Shown piece after piece: positions 34,274 through 43,686 of a DNA stretch of 64,000 nucleotides. Position 1 is the first letter of the stretch; each line of letters opens with the position of its first letter. Below the pieces are notes generated by a model, which was not told the DNA's origin, searched no databases, and saw only the letters and a program-made list of their open reading frames with translations. The translations under genes and the position numbers were made by a program. This DNA is from Palsa-504 sp963787645 (GTDB lineage: Bacteria > Actinomycetota > Actinomycetes > Streptosporangiales > Streptosporangiaceae), in the NCBI GenBank assembly GCA_963787645.1, contig CAWBDS010000013.1, positions 186,001-250,000 on the forward strand, read 5' to 3'.

Positions 34274-34642
34274 TCACCGCGCACTACCGCTCGATAAGCT
34301 CTCCGGCGGCTCGTGCGAGACCCGGGCTGCATGGGTGTTGACGATCCTGCGCTTGCGCAGCGAGTCGAGCCATTCCTGGCCGCTGAGCAACCGGGTGGTC
34401 TTAGCCGACTTGACCTCGCCCGCGGCCGCGACGGTCATCGCGACGCTGGCCGCCGTCATGTCATCGGGCGCCTCGTAGACCACCATCACGTCGTACTCGC
34501 CGAACGGGAAGCCGGCCACCACGATCTGGGCACCCAGTTCTTCCAGGGCGGGCCGGATCTGCTCCACCGGATCGTGCGGATCCTGCAGCTGAGCGGACAT
34601 CGACCGTGCGGTATAGGAGGCCTGGTACATGTACAGCGTCAT
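34274..34642 (-). CDS. GYD domain protein
   Basis: 122 residues from ATG 34642, which follows GGAGGGAAG. It reads MTLYMYQASYTARSMSAQLQ, IRPALEELGAQIVVAGFPFGEYDVM and MTVAAAGEVKSAKTTRLLSGQEW. This is the GYD domain (PF08734), a ferredoxin-like fold of unknown role. The gene overlaps nothing and is divergent from the DUF72 gene. Confidence 0.85.
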   Translation of the reverse strand: MTLYMYQASYTARSMSAQLQDPHDPVEQIRPALEELGAQIVVAGFPFGEYDVMVVYEAPDDMTAASVAMTVAAAGEVKSAKTTRLLSGQEWLDSLRKRRIVNTHAARVSHEPPESLSSGSAR

Positions 34643-34773
34643 CGAGCTTCCCTCCGGCGGGAGCGGGCCCTGCGGTGGGAAAGATCGTAGACCCGGCCCC
34701 GACCGGCGCACCAGCCTCCGGCCCTGCGATCGGTATGAAGCGACACGTAACGGGCGACGGTAGCCTCGCAGCT

Positions 34774-35625
34774 ATGGAACTCCACGTCGGATGCGCGATG
34801 TGGACGTACGCACCGTGGCAAGGCCGGTTCCTGCCGCGCTCGCTGTCCCCGCGCGAGCGGCTCCGCGCGTACGCGACCTGGTGCAATGCCGTCGAGGGCA
34901 ACACCACCTTCTATGCCACACCCGCCCTGGACACGGTGAAGTCGTGGGCCGGGCAGACCGACCCTGACTTCCGGTTCATCCTTAAACTGCCCAAGCCGAT
35001 CACCCACGAACGCCACCTCGCCGACTGCGCCGACCTGCTCCGCGCCTTCCTGGCCGCGATCGAGCCCCTCGGGCCGCGCGTCCATGCCCTGTGGGTTCAG
35101 CTGCCACCGTCGTTCAGCCCCGCCGACCTTGGCGCGCTGGCCGGTTTCCTGCCCCGTCTGCCGCGCGAGTACCGGTACTGCGTGGAGGTCCGGCACCGCG
35201 CGTTCTTCCAGGACCGGCGATTTGAACAGCAGCTCGAGGGGGTTCTGGGTGCCGTCGGCGCCGAATGGGTGCCGTTCGACACCACCGTCTTGTTCCAGGA
35301 CCCTCCGGTGACCGACGCCGAACGAGCAGCCTGGGTCAATAAGCCGCGCCTGCCCCGCCGGTCCCGGGCCCTCACGTCCCATCCGATCGTCCGTTACATC
35401 GGCCGGGACGATGCCGCTCGTACTGTCGCGGGCTGGCAGCCCTGGCTCGACACGGTGGCCGGCTGGCTGCGCGAGGGACGTTCCCCGACCGTCTTCATCC
35501 ATACGCCCGACAACGTTGACTCGCCGGAACTGGCCCGCCGCTTCCACCAGGAGGTGCGAGCCCGGGTCCCCGAAGTGGCGCCGCTTCCCGAGCCGGTCCC
35601 CGCCGGCCCGCCGACGCTGTTCTGA
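34774..35625 (+). CDS. DUF72 (YecE-like) TIM-barrel protein
   Basis: 283 residues from ATG 34774. It has the family marks: LHVGCAMWTYAPWQGRFLP at the start, NAVEGNTTFYATPA, DFRFILKLPKPITHERHL, ALWVQLPPSF, YCVEVRHRAFF and PTVFIHTPDN. YecE/DUF72 proteins are TIM barrels related to endonuclease IV-like enzymes, with no settled function. It lacks a clear ribosome binding site. Confidence 0.88.
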   Translation: MELHVGCAMWTYAPWQGRFLPRSLSPRERLRAYATWCNAVEGNTTFYATPALDTVKSWAGQTDPDFRFILKLPKPITHERHLADCADLLRAFLAAIEPLGPRVHALWVQLPPSFSPADLGALAGFLPRLPREYRYCVEVRHRAFFQDRRFEQQLEGVLGAVGAEWVPFDTTVLFQDPPVTDAERAAWVNKPRLPRRSRALTSHPIVRYIGRDDAARTVAGWQPWLDTVAGWLREGRSPTVFIHTPDNVDSPELARRFHQEVRARVPEVAPLPEPVPAGPPTLF

Positions 35626-35632
35626 CCGGGGC

Positions 35633-36204
35633 TCAGCTCCGGGCGCGCGGGCGGGCCCGCACGTGGATGCGCTCGCCCTGCGGCCCGAACAGGGTCAGCA
35701 CCTCGGCAGGCTCGGACCCGTCGACGCCGAACCAATGCGGCGTGCGCGTGTCGAACTCGGCCACCTCGCCCGCCTTCATGACGAAGTCGCGCTCGCCCAG
35801 CCGCAGCCGCAGCCGGCCAGACAGCACGTACATCCATTCGTAGCCCTCGTGACTTTGCTGGTCGCCGGCGGCTCGCCCGCCGGGATGATCATCTTGTAGG
35901 CGCGGATCCCGCCCGGCTGGCGGGTCAGCGGGTATAGCGTCCGGCCGTTGCGTTTCAGCGCCCTGCTCCGAACCCGTGGATCACCGGCCGGCGTGCCGAC
36001 CAGTTCGTCCAGCGGCACCTGATAGGCACGGGCCAGGGTCAGCAGCAGTTCCAGGGTCGGCTTGCGGCCGCCGGATTCCAGCCGCGACAGCGTGCTCACC
36101 GAGATGCCGGTCGCCTCGGAGATCTCGGCCAGCGTGCCGCCGCGACGGCGGCGCACGTCGCGCAGGCGCGGACCGACCGCGTCCAGGACTGGATCTCGCT
36201 CCAT
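35633..36204 (-). pseudogene. XRE-family regulator with cupin domain, frameshifted
   Basis: From ATG 36204 (MERDPVLDAVG) the helix-turn-helix is intact (GTLAEISEATGISVSTLSRLESG, about residues 20-45), followed by IRAYKMIIPAGEPP. Near 35866 the frame slips by one base. The cupin half then reads DQQSHEGYEWMYVLSGRLRL and LGERDFVMKAGEVAEFDTRT in another frame to 35633. Intact homologues are about 190-residue regulators divergent from FAD-dependent oxidoreductases. That neighbour is present here too, also broken. Confidence 0.8.
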
Positions 36205-36269
36205 ATCTCCATTTGCTGCTTCGGCAAGATAATTTGTCAAGTCGCCGCCCTCCAGGTGATGGTGGGCGC

Positions 36270-36500
36270 ATGACTGAAAGCTATGACGTCGTAGTGGTCG
36301 GCGGCGGTGCCGCCGGCCTGAGTGGCGCGGTCGCGCTGGCCCGGTCCCGGCGCAACCTCACCACTCCCCAGGCGCAGGTCATGAGCTCGGCCACGGCCGG
36401 CCTGGCCGCCGGAGCCGTCATCAACTACGACCTCATCCTCGAAGAAACCCACCGCGGGACCTTGGCCAGCGACCGCGCCGGACGCCTCGTCGTCAACTGA
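36270..36500 (+). pseudogene. FAD-dependent oxidoreductase (thioredoxin-reductase-like) with a large internal deletion
   Basis: The 76-residue frame begins with a perfect FAD-binding start (YDVVVVGGGAAGLSGAVALARSRR) and then jumps to the family's end (TPQAQVMSSATAGLAAGAVI, NYDLILEETHRG). About 230 central residues, including the NAD-binding domain and the redox region, are missing with the frame preserved. It is divergent from the broken XRE-cupin gene, an arrangement common in intact form. Confidence 0.85.
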
Positions 36501-36560
36501 ACGCGCGGACGTGGCGGGCCGTAGTACCAATTACAGGACGAGCGCCGGTCGAGGAGCACC

Positions 36561-37507
36561 ATGTCCGTTTCCCAGATCCGGGTGCGCGCCCCGGGACGAA
36601 TCAGGCTGTACCCGGCCTCGTTCGGGCTGGCCGGACTCACCGCCCTGATCTTGTGGGTCGCGGTCACCGCGCTGCTCCAGCAGGGCCGCCTGGACACGGT
36701 CCTGACGGCCGGCTGGGCCGAACTCGCCGCCCCCTGCTGGCCGGGCTGGTGGTCACGACCGGGATCTGCGAGCGGATCTGGCCCGCTGAGCCGCGCCCGG
36801 CCCTGGCCCGCGGCCACCTGCAGGACGCGTGCTACCTGGCCTTGCACGGCATGGTGGTCATCCCGCTGATGACCCTGCTCAGCGTCGGGGCCGCTACGCT
36901 GCTCGCCGACCACGCGCCCTGGATCGAGCTGCGGTCAACGCAGACCTGGCCCGCGTGGGTGCTCTTCCCGCTCACCATCGTGGCCATGGACGCCGCCAAC
37001 TGGCTGGCCCACTACGCCGATCACCGGCTCGACCCGCTGTGGCGCTTTCACGCCCTGCATCACAGCCAGGAAGAGCTGAGCGTCCTCACCTCGTTCCGCG
37101 CGCACCCGCTCATGCACACCACCGGGTTCATCCTGGCCACCGTCCCGGCCGTGGTCCTGATGCCCACCCGCGCGATCGCCCCGGTGCTGATCACCGCGTA
37201 CGTCTGCGTCGGCACCCTCCAGCACGCCAACCTGCGCTGGACGTTCGGCCCGCTGGGCCGGGTTATCGTGAGCCCGGCCTACCACCGGCTGCACCACGCC
37301 ACGGACAACCAGGCGGTCAACCTGGGCGTCGTGCTGACCATCTGGGATGTGCTGGCCGGGTTCGCGCGGTTCCCGGCCCGCCGCGCCGCCGTAGGCCGCA
37401 CCGGCCTGGACGGCCGCCCGGTCCCGGTCGAGCAGGACGGTTCGCCCCGCCCCGCCCTGCTCCTCATGGCCGACCAGCTCGCCGAACCCTTCCGCGCCCA
37501 ACCCTGA
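36561..37507 (+). pseudogene. Sterol desaturase / fatty acid hydroxylase family protein, frameshifted
   Basis: ATG 36561 follows GAGGAG and opens IRVRAPGRIRLYPASFGLAG plus one membrane helix. At the C5 run 36730-36734 one base is missing. The rest (GICERIWPAEPRP, LFPLTIVAMDAANWLAHYADHR, LWRFHALHHSQEELSVLTSFR, PAYHRLHHATD) continues in the next frame to 37507. The di-iron histidine boxes HYADH, HALHH and HRLHH are all intact. Restoring one C gives a full membrane hydroxylase of about 315 residues. Confidence 0.85.
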
Positions 37508-37519
37508 CCCAAACCGCGC

Positions 37520-38702
37520 TCAGTGCCCGGCCTCGGCCTGCGCGCGCCGCGGCAGCAGCGGAACGGCCAGCGCCCCCAGCACTCCGATCCCGATCACTAC
37601 GCCCAGGCTGACCGCCATCGCGTGCCCTTGGCCCCCCGCCAGCGCACCGAAGTAGACCGTGGTGATGATGGCCGGGCCGATCGCGTTGGCCAGCTGCTGG
37701 ATCGAGCTGAGCGACCCGCTCGCGCTGCCCGCCTCGGCCGGGTCGATGTCGCCGATCGCGATGTCGTAGATGGTGGCGAACGTGGCCCCCATGCCCAGCC
37801 CGATGACGGCCATGGCCGGCGCCAGCGCCGCAGCCGTGGGGGCGCAACCAGCGACCAGCGCCAGCAGCCAGCCGACCCCGGCCACCGTGACCAGGATCCC
37901 GGCCAGGCTCAGGTTCCGGCCGAGCCTGCTCAGCAGGTTCTGCACGCCACCGACGCGATCACGATGCCCGCCGCCACCGGCGCGAAGCCCACCACGGCCG
38001 CCCGCAGCGGGCTGTAGCCCAGCCCGTGCTGCAGGTACAGCGAGACGGCGTAGATCATCCCGCCGATCGCGGCGAAGATCACCAGGCCCAGCACCAGCCC
38101 GGCCGTAAAGCCCCGGTTGCGCAGCAGGGACGGCTTGATCAGCGGGGCGGCCGCGGTCCGCTGCCGCCAGCAAAAGCCTGCGCAACAGAACACCCCAGCG
38201 GCCAGCGAGACGACCGGCCACGCCGTCCACCCGCTGGAAGAGCCCTCGATCAGCCCGAACAGCAGCCCGAGCATGCACACCGCCAGCAGCACCGAGCCCG
38301 CCACATCGATCCGCACCGCATGATCCCCGCGGTCGCGGTGGAGCACCCGCCACCCGAAAGCCAGCCCGGCTATGCCCCGCACGATGTTGATCAGGAACAT
38401 CGGCCGCCAGCCCAGGCCGAACAGGTTCGCGTCGATCAGCACCCCGGCCAGCAGCGGCCCGCCCACCGCGGCCAGCCCCAGGATCGGACCGAACGCGCTG
38501 AACGCCTTGCCGATGTGCTCCCGCGGGAACACCGAGCCCAGGATGCCGAACCCCTGGGGGATGAGCAGCGCGCCGAATGCCCCCTGCACCAGCCGGGCCA
38601 CGATGATCGAGGCCGGATCCCAGGCCAGCCCGCAGGCCAGCGACGCGGCGGTGAACCCCGCGATGCCGATCAGGAAGGTCCGGCCCAACCGGCTACGGGT
38701 GA
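37520..38702 (-). pseudogene. DHA2-type MFS transporter, N-terminus deleted and frameshifted
   Basis: The reading begins within the loop after the second helix (RLGRTFLIGIAGFTAASLAC), so about 60 residues including helices 1 and 2 are missing. It runs through WRPMFLINIVRG and YLQHGLGYSPLRAAVVGFAPV. It slips one base near 37945 and continues as QNLLSRLGRNLSL, MGATFATIYDIAIGDID and SGSLSSIQQLANAIGPAI to 37520. The deletion edge at about 38690-38702 abuts a TetR fragment reading the other way. Confidence 0.85.
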
Positions 38703-39019
38703 TAGAGCGGCTGCTGGCCATCCTGCGCGCCGCCGGATTCGATGACCAGCGGGCCGCCTGGACCGTCGACCGGCTGCAGCTCTATATCGACGCGGACGTC
38801 TACGAAGGCGCGCTGTACGCGGCCAAGATCCGGCAGGGCCTCGACGTGGAGGCCTACCTCAGCTCGATCCGCGACTACTACGGCGCGCTGCCCGCGGACC
38901 GCTTCCCGCTGATCGCCGCCATGGCCGACACCATCGTGGCCGACAGCGACCAGCGCTTCGAGTTCGGCCTCGAGCTCCTGATCGCAGGCCTGGCCGCGCG
39001 GCACGAGCGCGGCCGGTAA
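38699..39019 (+). pseudogene. TetR regulator remnant (ligand domain only)
   Basis: About 106 residues: IERLLAILRAAGFDDQRAAW, TVDRLQLYIDADVYEGALYA, LSSIRDYYGALPADRFPLIA, RFEFGLELLIAGL. These match the C-terminal ligand-binding domain of TetR proteins. The DNA-binding half is absent; upstream sequence is instead the antisense of the truncated MFS gene. A single deletion through the shared promoter region would explain both losses. Confidence 0.75.
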
Positions 39020-39027
39020 GCGTCCGG

Positions 39028-39894
39028 TCAGCCCGCCAGGACGGTGCGCAGCGTCGCCGCGAACCCGTCCGGCTCGCCGGTCGAGCCGAATTCGCCGCCC
39101 ATGAACCCGTCATGGCCGCCGGGGAAGGTGACCGGCGAGATGCCCAGCCGTCCGGCCACCGCCACCGCTCCGCGACCGGCGATCATCTCGCCCGACTGGG
39201 TGCCGACGCCGAGCACGATGCGGGTGGCGGCCGCGCGGAGCGCGTCGAAGTCTTGCCGGTAGGCGTTGCAGGTCACGATGTTCTGCCCGACCAGCGGGTC
39301 GTTCCGCGCGCCGTCATCCTCGGTGGGCAGGCCGAACATGGCCGGATCGGGCGCGGGCTGCTCGGCGTAGTCGGACGGGAGCGGGCCCGGGTAGCTGACC
39401 AGCACGATGAACTTGGCCATCGCCGGGCCGAACCCGCTGCGCTGGTAGGTGTCGTGGATGTCATCGCACGCGGCCAGGATCACCTCGTGGTCGGGTAGCT
39501 CCTGCGAGGCGGGCGGCTCGTGCGCCACCAGGGTCCGGACCTGCTCGGGGTGCTTGGTCACCAGGGCCAGCGCATTGACCGCGCCGCCGCTGCTGGCGAA
39601 CATGTCCACCGGTCCCGCGTCCAGCGCGGTGATCAGCCGGTGCAGGTCGTCGGCGTGCTCGTCGGGGGTGCTCTGGCTGGCGCCGTCGGTGCGCCGGCTG
39701 CGCCAGGCCCCGCGCGGGTCATAGGTCACCACGGTCCGGTCACCGAAGTGCCCGGCCAGGGTCACGAAGCCGTCGGCGCCCATCGGCGACCCGATGATCA
39801 GCAGGACGGGCTCGGTACTGGTCTCGTTGGCCCGGATGTCGTAGCTCAGCACGGCACCCGGCACGTCAAGGGTGTAGGTCTTCGGTTCGCTCAT
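39028..39894 (-). CDS. Alpha/beta hydrolase
   Basis: 288 residues. Typical steps of the fold: VLLIIGSPMGADGFVTLAGHF, VVTYDPRGAWRS, HADDLHRLITALDAGPVDMF, the nucleophile elbow ASSGGA and the terminal GGHDGFMGGEF with the catalytic His. It resembles non-specific esterases/hydrolases found near regulators. The substrate is unknown. It is separated by 36 bp from the MocR gene on the same strand. Confidence 0.82.
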   Translation of the reverse strand: MSEPKTYTLDVPGAVLSYDIRANETSTEPVLLIIGSPMGADGFVTLAGHFGDRTVVTYDPRGAWRSRRTDGASQSTPDEHADDLHRLITALDAGPVDMFASSGGAVNALALVTKHPEQVRTLVAHEPPASQELPDHEVILAACDDIHDTYQRSGFGPAMAKFIVLVSYPGPLPSDYAEQPAPDPAMFGLPTEDDGARNDPLVGQNIVTCNAYRQDFDALRAAATRIVLGVGTQSGEMIAGRGAVAVAGRLGISPVTFPGGHDGFMGGEFGSTGEPDGFAATLRTVLAG

Positions 39895-39930
39895 ATCTGT
39901 TCGACGCTACCGGCGGCCCGGACTCATCGC

Positions 39931-41358
39931 TCAGCCGGCCTCGCGGATGACTTCGGCCAGCGCCGCGACGGCTGGATCGATCACGGAGTCCTTGATGTTG
40001 CCGTAGCCGAGCAGCAGCGCCGGATCGCCTGGCCGCGGCTGCACCTCGTACAGGTTGCACAGCTCGATGCCGCGGCGCGCGGCGCCCCGCATGATCGCGC
40101 TCTCGTCGGTTCCGGACGGCAGTTCGACCAGCACCGCCGTTCCCGCCTCGGCGCCGCGTACCCGGCAGTCGGGCAGGTGCCGTCCCAGCGCATCGAGCAG
40201 CACGTCGCGGCGAGCCCGGAAACGCTGCCGCGAGGCGCGCAGGTGCCGGTCGTAGGCCCCGGACTGCATGAGCTGGACCAGCGCGAGCTGGTTGAGCGCG
40301 GGCGGAAGCAGCTGGATCTCGTGCTCGGCTCGCACGGCCGCCACCCACCGGCGCGGCGCCACCACCCAGCCGATCCCGACCGTAGGCCCCAGCACCGTGC
40401 TCATCGAGCCGAGCAGCGCCACCCGGTCCGCGGCCGTGCCCTGGATAACCCGCGGCGCCGGCTGGTCGTAGCTGAACTCGGAGAAGAAATCGTCCTCGAT
40501 GACCAGCCCGTCCACCCGCCGCGCCCAGTCCACCAGCGCCGGGCGGCGGTACGGGGCCAGCGGGCAGCCGAACGCGATCTGCCGCGCCGCGCCCACGCAC
40601 ACCGCCCGCAGGCCCGGATGCCGGTCCAGGGCGTCGGCCACCAGGCCATCGCCGTCCACCGCAAGCGGCACCAGTTCCAGCCCCGCTTCCTGCGCGGCCT
40701 GCCACAGCCGCGACGATCCTGGTGTCTCCAGGCCGATCGCCGTATGCCCGTCGGCCACCAGCGCGCGGCAGACCCGGGACATGCCCTGTCCGGCCCCCAT
40801 GACGACACAGATCGTGTCCAGTTCGGCCGCGGCGCCGCGGCTCCGGTTGAGGTGTTCGGCCAGCACGGCCCGTAGTTCCGGCATTCCGCCCGGCTCGGAG
40901 TAGGAGAGCCGGTCAAACGGTGCCGTCTCGGCCGCCGCCCGGATCGCCTCGACCCACTTGCGCCGGGGGAAGGCCCGCAGGTCGGGGGTATAGGAGCCCA
41001 GATCGAAGCCGCCTGACGGGGCCGGCCGGGCGGCGGGTGCCCGCCGGGCCCGGGCCGGAGCGGCGCGGGATTCGTCGCCGGGCCGGGGCGACCAGGTGAC
41101 CCGGGTGGCCGAACCGGTCTTGCCGGTCAGGTACCCCTCGGTGATCAGCTGGCCGTAGGCCTCGGTAACGGTCCACCGGGAGACGCCCAGGTCGGCCGCG
41201 AGCATCCGGCTGGGCGGCAGCGCCGCGCCCACCGGCAACCGCCCGTCCCTGATCGCCGCCCGGATGGCCGCGGCCAGCCGCATGTGCAGTCGGCCCGGCC
41301 GGGTGCCGGACAGCTCCAGGAGCGTGTCCCAGGCCAAATTGGCCTGTGTTACCGCCAT
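39931..41358 (-). CDS. MocR/PdxR-type GntR regulator with aminotransferase domain
   Basis: 475 residues from ATG 41358 (MAVTQANLAWDTLLEL). The GntR winged helix covers about residues 25-90 (GRLPVGAALPPSRMLAADLGVSR then WTVTEAYGQLITEGYL). A Pro/Arg/Ala linker leads to a type I aminotransferase domain (GGMPELRAVLAEHLNRSRG, VIEDDFFSEFSYD, ALLGSMSTVLGPTVGIGW). Lys is not evident in the SMSTVLGP segment where PLP normally attaches, so PLP may bind non-covalently or not at all. A TACGAT -10 lies eight bases before the ATG, suggesting a leaderless mRNA. Divergent to 41434. Confidence 0.88.
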   Translation of the reverse strand: MAVTQANLAWDTLLELSGTRPGRLHMRLAAAIRAAIRDGRLPVGAALPPSRMLAADLGVSRWTVTEAYGQLITEGYLTGKTGSATRVTWSPRPGDESRAAPARARRAPAARPAPSGGFDLGSYTPDLRAFPRRKWVEAIRAAAETAPFDRLSYSEPGGMPELRAVLAEHLNRSRGAAAELDTICVVMGAGQGMSRVCRALVADGHTAIGLETPGSSRLWQAAQEAGLELVPLAVDGDGLVADALDRHPGLRAVCVGAARQIAFGCPLAPYRRPALVDWARRVDGLVIEDDFFSEFSYDQPAPRVIQGTAADRVALLGSMSTVLGPTVGIGWVVAPRRWVAAVRAEHEIQLLPPALNQLALVQLMQSGAYDRHLRASRQRFRARRDVLLDALGRHLPDCRVRGAEAGTAVLVELPSGTDESAIMRGAARRGIELCNLYEVQPRPGDPALLLGYGNIKDSVIDPAVAALAEVIREAG

Positions 41359-41433
41359 GCCATTGGATCGTAGCCGCCGATCTTCCGCTTCTAGCGTCGA
41401 TGACACAGGCCATCAACCGAAGCGAGGCCAGCT

Positions 41434-41539
41434 ATGACCATCCTGTCGCCGCAGTGGCTGGGCGCCCGCCGGCGTCCCGTTTACCGTGATCCGTTTTTCG
41501 CTGACCCCGCCGTCGTGGAGGACGACTCTCGCCGGCTGG
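41434..41539 (+). other. Possible truncated N-terminus of a gene divergent from the MocR regulator
   Basis: After GAGGCC an ATG opens MTILSPQWLGARRRPVYRDP and FFADPAVVEDD, then enters the antisense of the DUF885 gene and stops at 41685. MocR genes usually control a divergent neighbour, and none remains here, so this may be the stump of that gene. I do not recognise the family. Confidence 0.3.
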
Positions 41540-43201
41540 TCAGTCCACTCGATCCAGCCAGCCCGCGATGCTGCGATCCAGCACCGGCATGGGCAGGGAC
41601 CCGTGATCCAGGACCGCGGCGTGGAACGCGGGCAGCGAGAACGCCGGACCCAGGCGCTGCCGGGCCTCGTCCCGGATCCGGATGATCTCCAGCTTGCCGG
41701 TCAGGTAGGCCAGCGCCTGACCCGGCACCACCACGTACCGGTCCACCTCGTTGGCCAGGAACTCCCGCGGCATCGGAACGTGCTCGGCCAGGTAATCCAG
41801 GGCCTGCTCCCGGCTCCATCCGTAGAAGTGCAGGCCGGTGTCGACCACCAGCCGGGCGGCCCGCATCAGCGACGTGCTGATCGCCCCGAGCAGCCCGCGC
41901 TCGCCGGAGTACAGCCCGGCTTCCTCGGCAAGCTGTTCAGCGTACAGGCCCCAGCCCTCGGAGAACACCGGCAGGCTGCGCTGGCGCTGCAGGGCGGGCA
42001 GTTCGGTGAGCAGCTGCAGCCGGGACAGTTGCAGGTGGTGGCCGGGGACCGCCTCGTGGAAGGCCACCACCTCGATGTCCCAGCCGGTCCCGGCCGTGGG
42101 CCGCTCGGTGTTGAACCAGAACGTCCCGGGCCGTCCGCCGTCCAGCCGCGGCGGCGTGTAGTGCGGAGCTGCGCCGCTCACCGCCACCACCTCCGGCATC
42201 GCCGACACCTCGCACGGCGGCGGCAGGGGCTGCGGGAACACCTCCGCCGCCCGGGCCTCGGCCCGCCGCACCGCGACCGTCGCCTCGCTGATGGCCTCGG
42301 CCGGCGAGATCTTCCCGGCCGAGTCCCGCAGCGCGTCCATGACCTCGCCCAGCCCGGACAGCCCCAGGGCCGCACCCAGCTCGACGGCCCGGGCCTCCAG
42401 CGCCGCGACGTGATCCAGGCCGGTCTGGTGCAGCTGCTCCGGGCGCAGCGGCAAGGTGGTGTAGCTGCGGACCGCCCGGGCGTAGTCTTCCTTGCCGCCC
42501 GGCAGGTAGACCAGCCCGGCCTGCTCGGACGACCGGGCCCGCGGCAGCAGCTCGCTGATCGTGGCCACCCACCTGACCAGCGCGGGCTTGACCACCTCGG
42601 CGCCGATCGCCCGCCGTTCGTCCTCCCACGCAGCAGTTCCGTCCCATCCCCGCGGCGGCCGGGGGGACAGGATCGGCCCGGGGACGGGACCGGCCAGCAC
42701 GGCCTCGGCCCACGTGATGGCCTGCTCCACCAACGGCGCGACCGGCAGCCGTCCCTGATCAGACCCGGCCCGCAGCCGCTTGCCGAGCTGGTCGAGCCAC
42801 CCGCCGCTGCGCCGCAGCCGGGTCAGGTAGGCCTCCGCGGCCGCCGCGTCGACCAGGACCGTCCGGGCCAGCACCGCCATCAAGGTGGGCGGCCCGGCGT
42901 ACTGCATGGCGGTGACCGTGTGGTCGGCCCGGGCCATGTCGATCATGGCCAGTTCCTGGGCGGCCATCTCCTTGGTGCAGTCCAGCGTGATGGCGTCGTC
43001 CGGGGTGAGCTGCTCGGCCGCGATCGCGTCAGCCTCCTGGACGTACCGCGCGACCTCGGACCGCCAGGCCTGCGCCCCCTCCGCGCTCTCGTCCGGCATC
43101 AGGTCGTCGTACCCCGGGATGCCGTACATGCTGGCCGCGAACGGGTTCTGCGCGAGCCAGCGGTCGTGGAAGCGATCGGCTAGGTCACGGGCCGCAGTCA
43201 T
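41540..43201 (-). CDS. DUF885 family metallo-carboxypeptidase-like protein
   Basis: 553 residues, the family's normal length. The zinc-binding helix appears as EVVAFHEAVPGHHLQLSRLQ near residue 375, followed by SEGWGLYAEQLAEEAGLY, which supplies the third ligand region. The ends RFHDRWLAQNPFAASMYGIPG and GQALAYLTGKLEIIRIRDEA also fit. No signal peptide is seen, so it should be cytoplasmic. The substrate is not known. Confidence 0.88.
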   Translation of the reverse strand: MTAARDLADRFHDRWLAQNPFAASMYGIPGYDDLMPDESAEGAQAWRSEVARYVQEADAIAAEQLTPDDAITLDCTKEMAAQELAMIDMARADHTVTAMQYAGPPTLMAVLARTVLVDAAAAEAYLTRLRRSGGWLDQLGKRLRAGSDQGRLPVAPLVEQAITWAEAVLAGPVPGPILSPRPPRGWDGTAAWEDERRAIGAEVVKPALVRWVATISELLPRARSSEQAGLVYLPGGKEDYARAVRSYTTLPLRPEQLHQTGLDHVAALEARAVELGAALGLSGLGEVMDALRDSAGKISPAEAISEATVAVRRAEARAAEVFPQPLPPPCEVSAMPEVVAVSGAAPHYTPPRLDGGRPGTFWFNTERPTAGTGWDIEVVAFHEAVPGHHLQLSRLQLLTELPALQRQRSLPVFSEGWGLYAEQLAEEAGLYSGERGLLGAISTSLMRAARLVVDTGLHFYGWSREQALDYLAEHVPMPREFLANEVDRYVVVPGQALAYLTGKLEIIRIRDEARQRLGPAFSLPAFHAAVLDHGSLPMPVLDRSIAGWLDRVD

Positions 43202-43297
43202 GATCCTCCTCGGAGACGTCTTCCGCGGTTGACATCATCGCAGCCCCCACCTCCAATGATGAAATGGCCGACCTGGTCGGCTACGCCTGAACCAGCT

Positions 43298-43591
43298 TCA
43301 CAACGCGTAGATGCAGCCGTCCCAGTACGCCTCGACGTGCGGACGGCGCTTGCCGCGCAACCCGATCTCCAGCACGTCCGGCCGCCGCCCGCCCGGAATG
43401 CGGTACCAGACCTCCAGCCCGGCCGCATGCGCGGGGCTGAACCTGTCCGGATCGCGCGGCGGCTCCGTGGCCGCGTGCATGTAGGCCGGCGTCCCCCAGC
43501 AGCACACGCGCGGATGGGCGGCCCAGACCCAGACCTGCCCGCCCCGTCCGCGGACGAACTCCTCCGCTTCGGGGCTCACCTCAACCCGCAC
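43298..43591 (-). CDS. Small conserved Cys-containing protein
   Basis: 97 residues from GTG 43591. It begins VEVSPEAEEFVRGRGGQVWV and ends RRPHVEAYWDGCIYAL, with a CCWG pair near residue 31 and one Cys near the end. Similar small proteins occur across actinomycetes and recall HesB-like iron-sulfur carriers in length and Cys placement, but the family is uncharacterised. Confidence 0.6.
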   Translation of the reverse strand: MRVEVSPEAEEFVRGRGGQVWVWAAHPRVCCWGTPAYMHAATEPPRDPDRFSPAHAAGLEVWYRIPGGRRPDVLEIGLRGKRRPHVEAYWDGCIYAL

Positions 43592-43686
43592 CGCCGACCT
43601 CCGAACGCCTCCTCAATCGTGTCACCCGAAACCGGGTAGATCTAGCATCAGATCTTCGCCGCCGTCGCAATCGAGGAGTCGCGGTC

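Noticed and set aside
36345..36355. Programmed genetic switch in the FAD oxidoreductase
   Set aside because: No flanking repeats or invertase; the neighbours are also damaged, so plain deletion is simpler.
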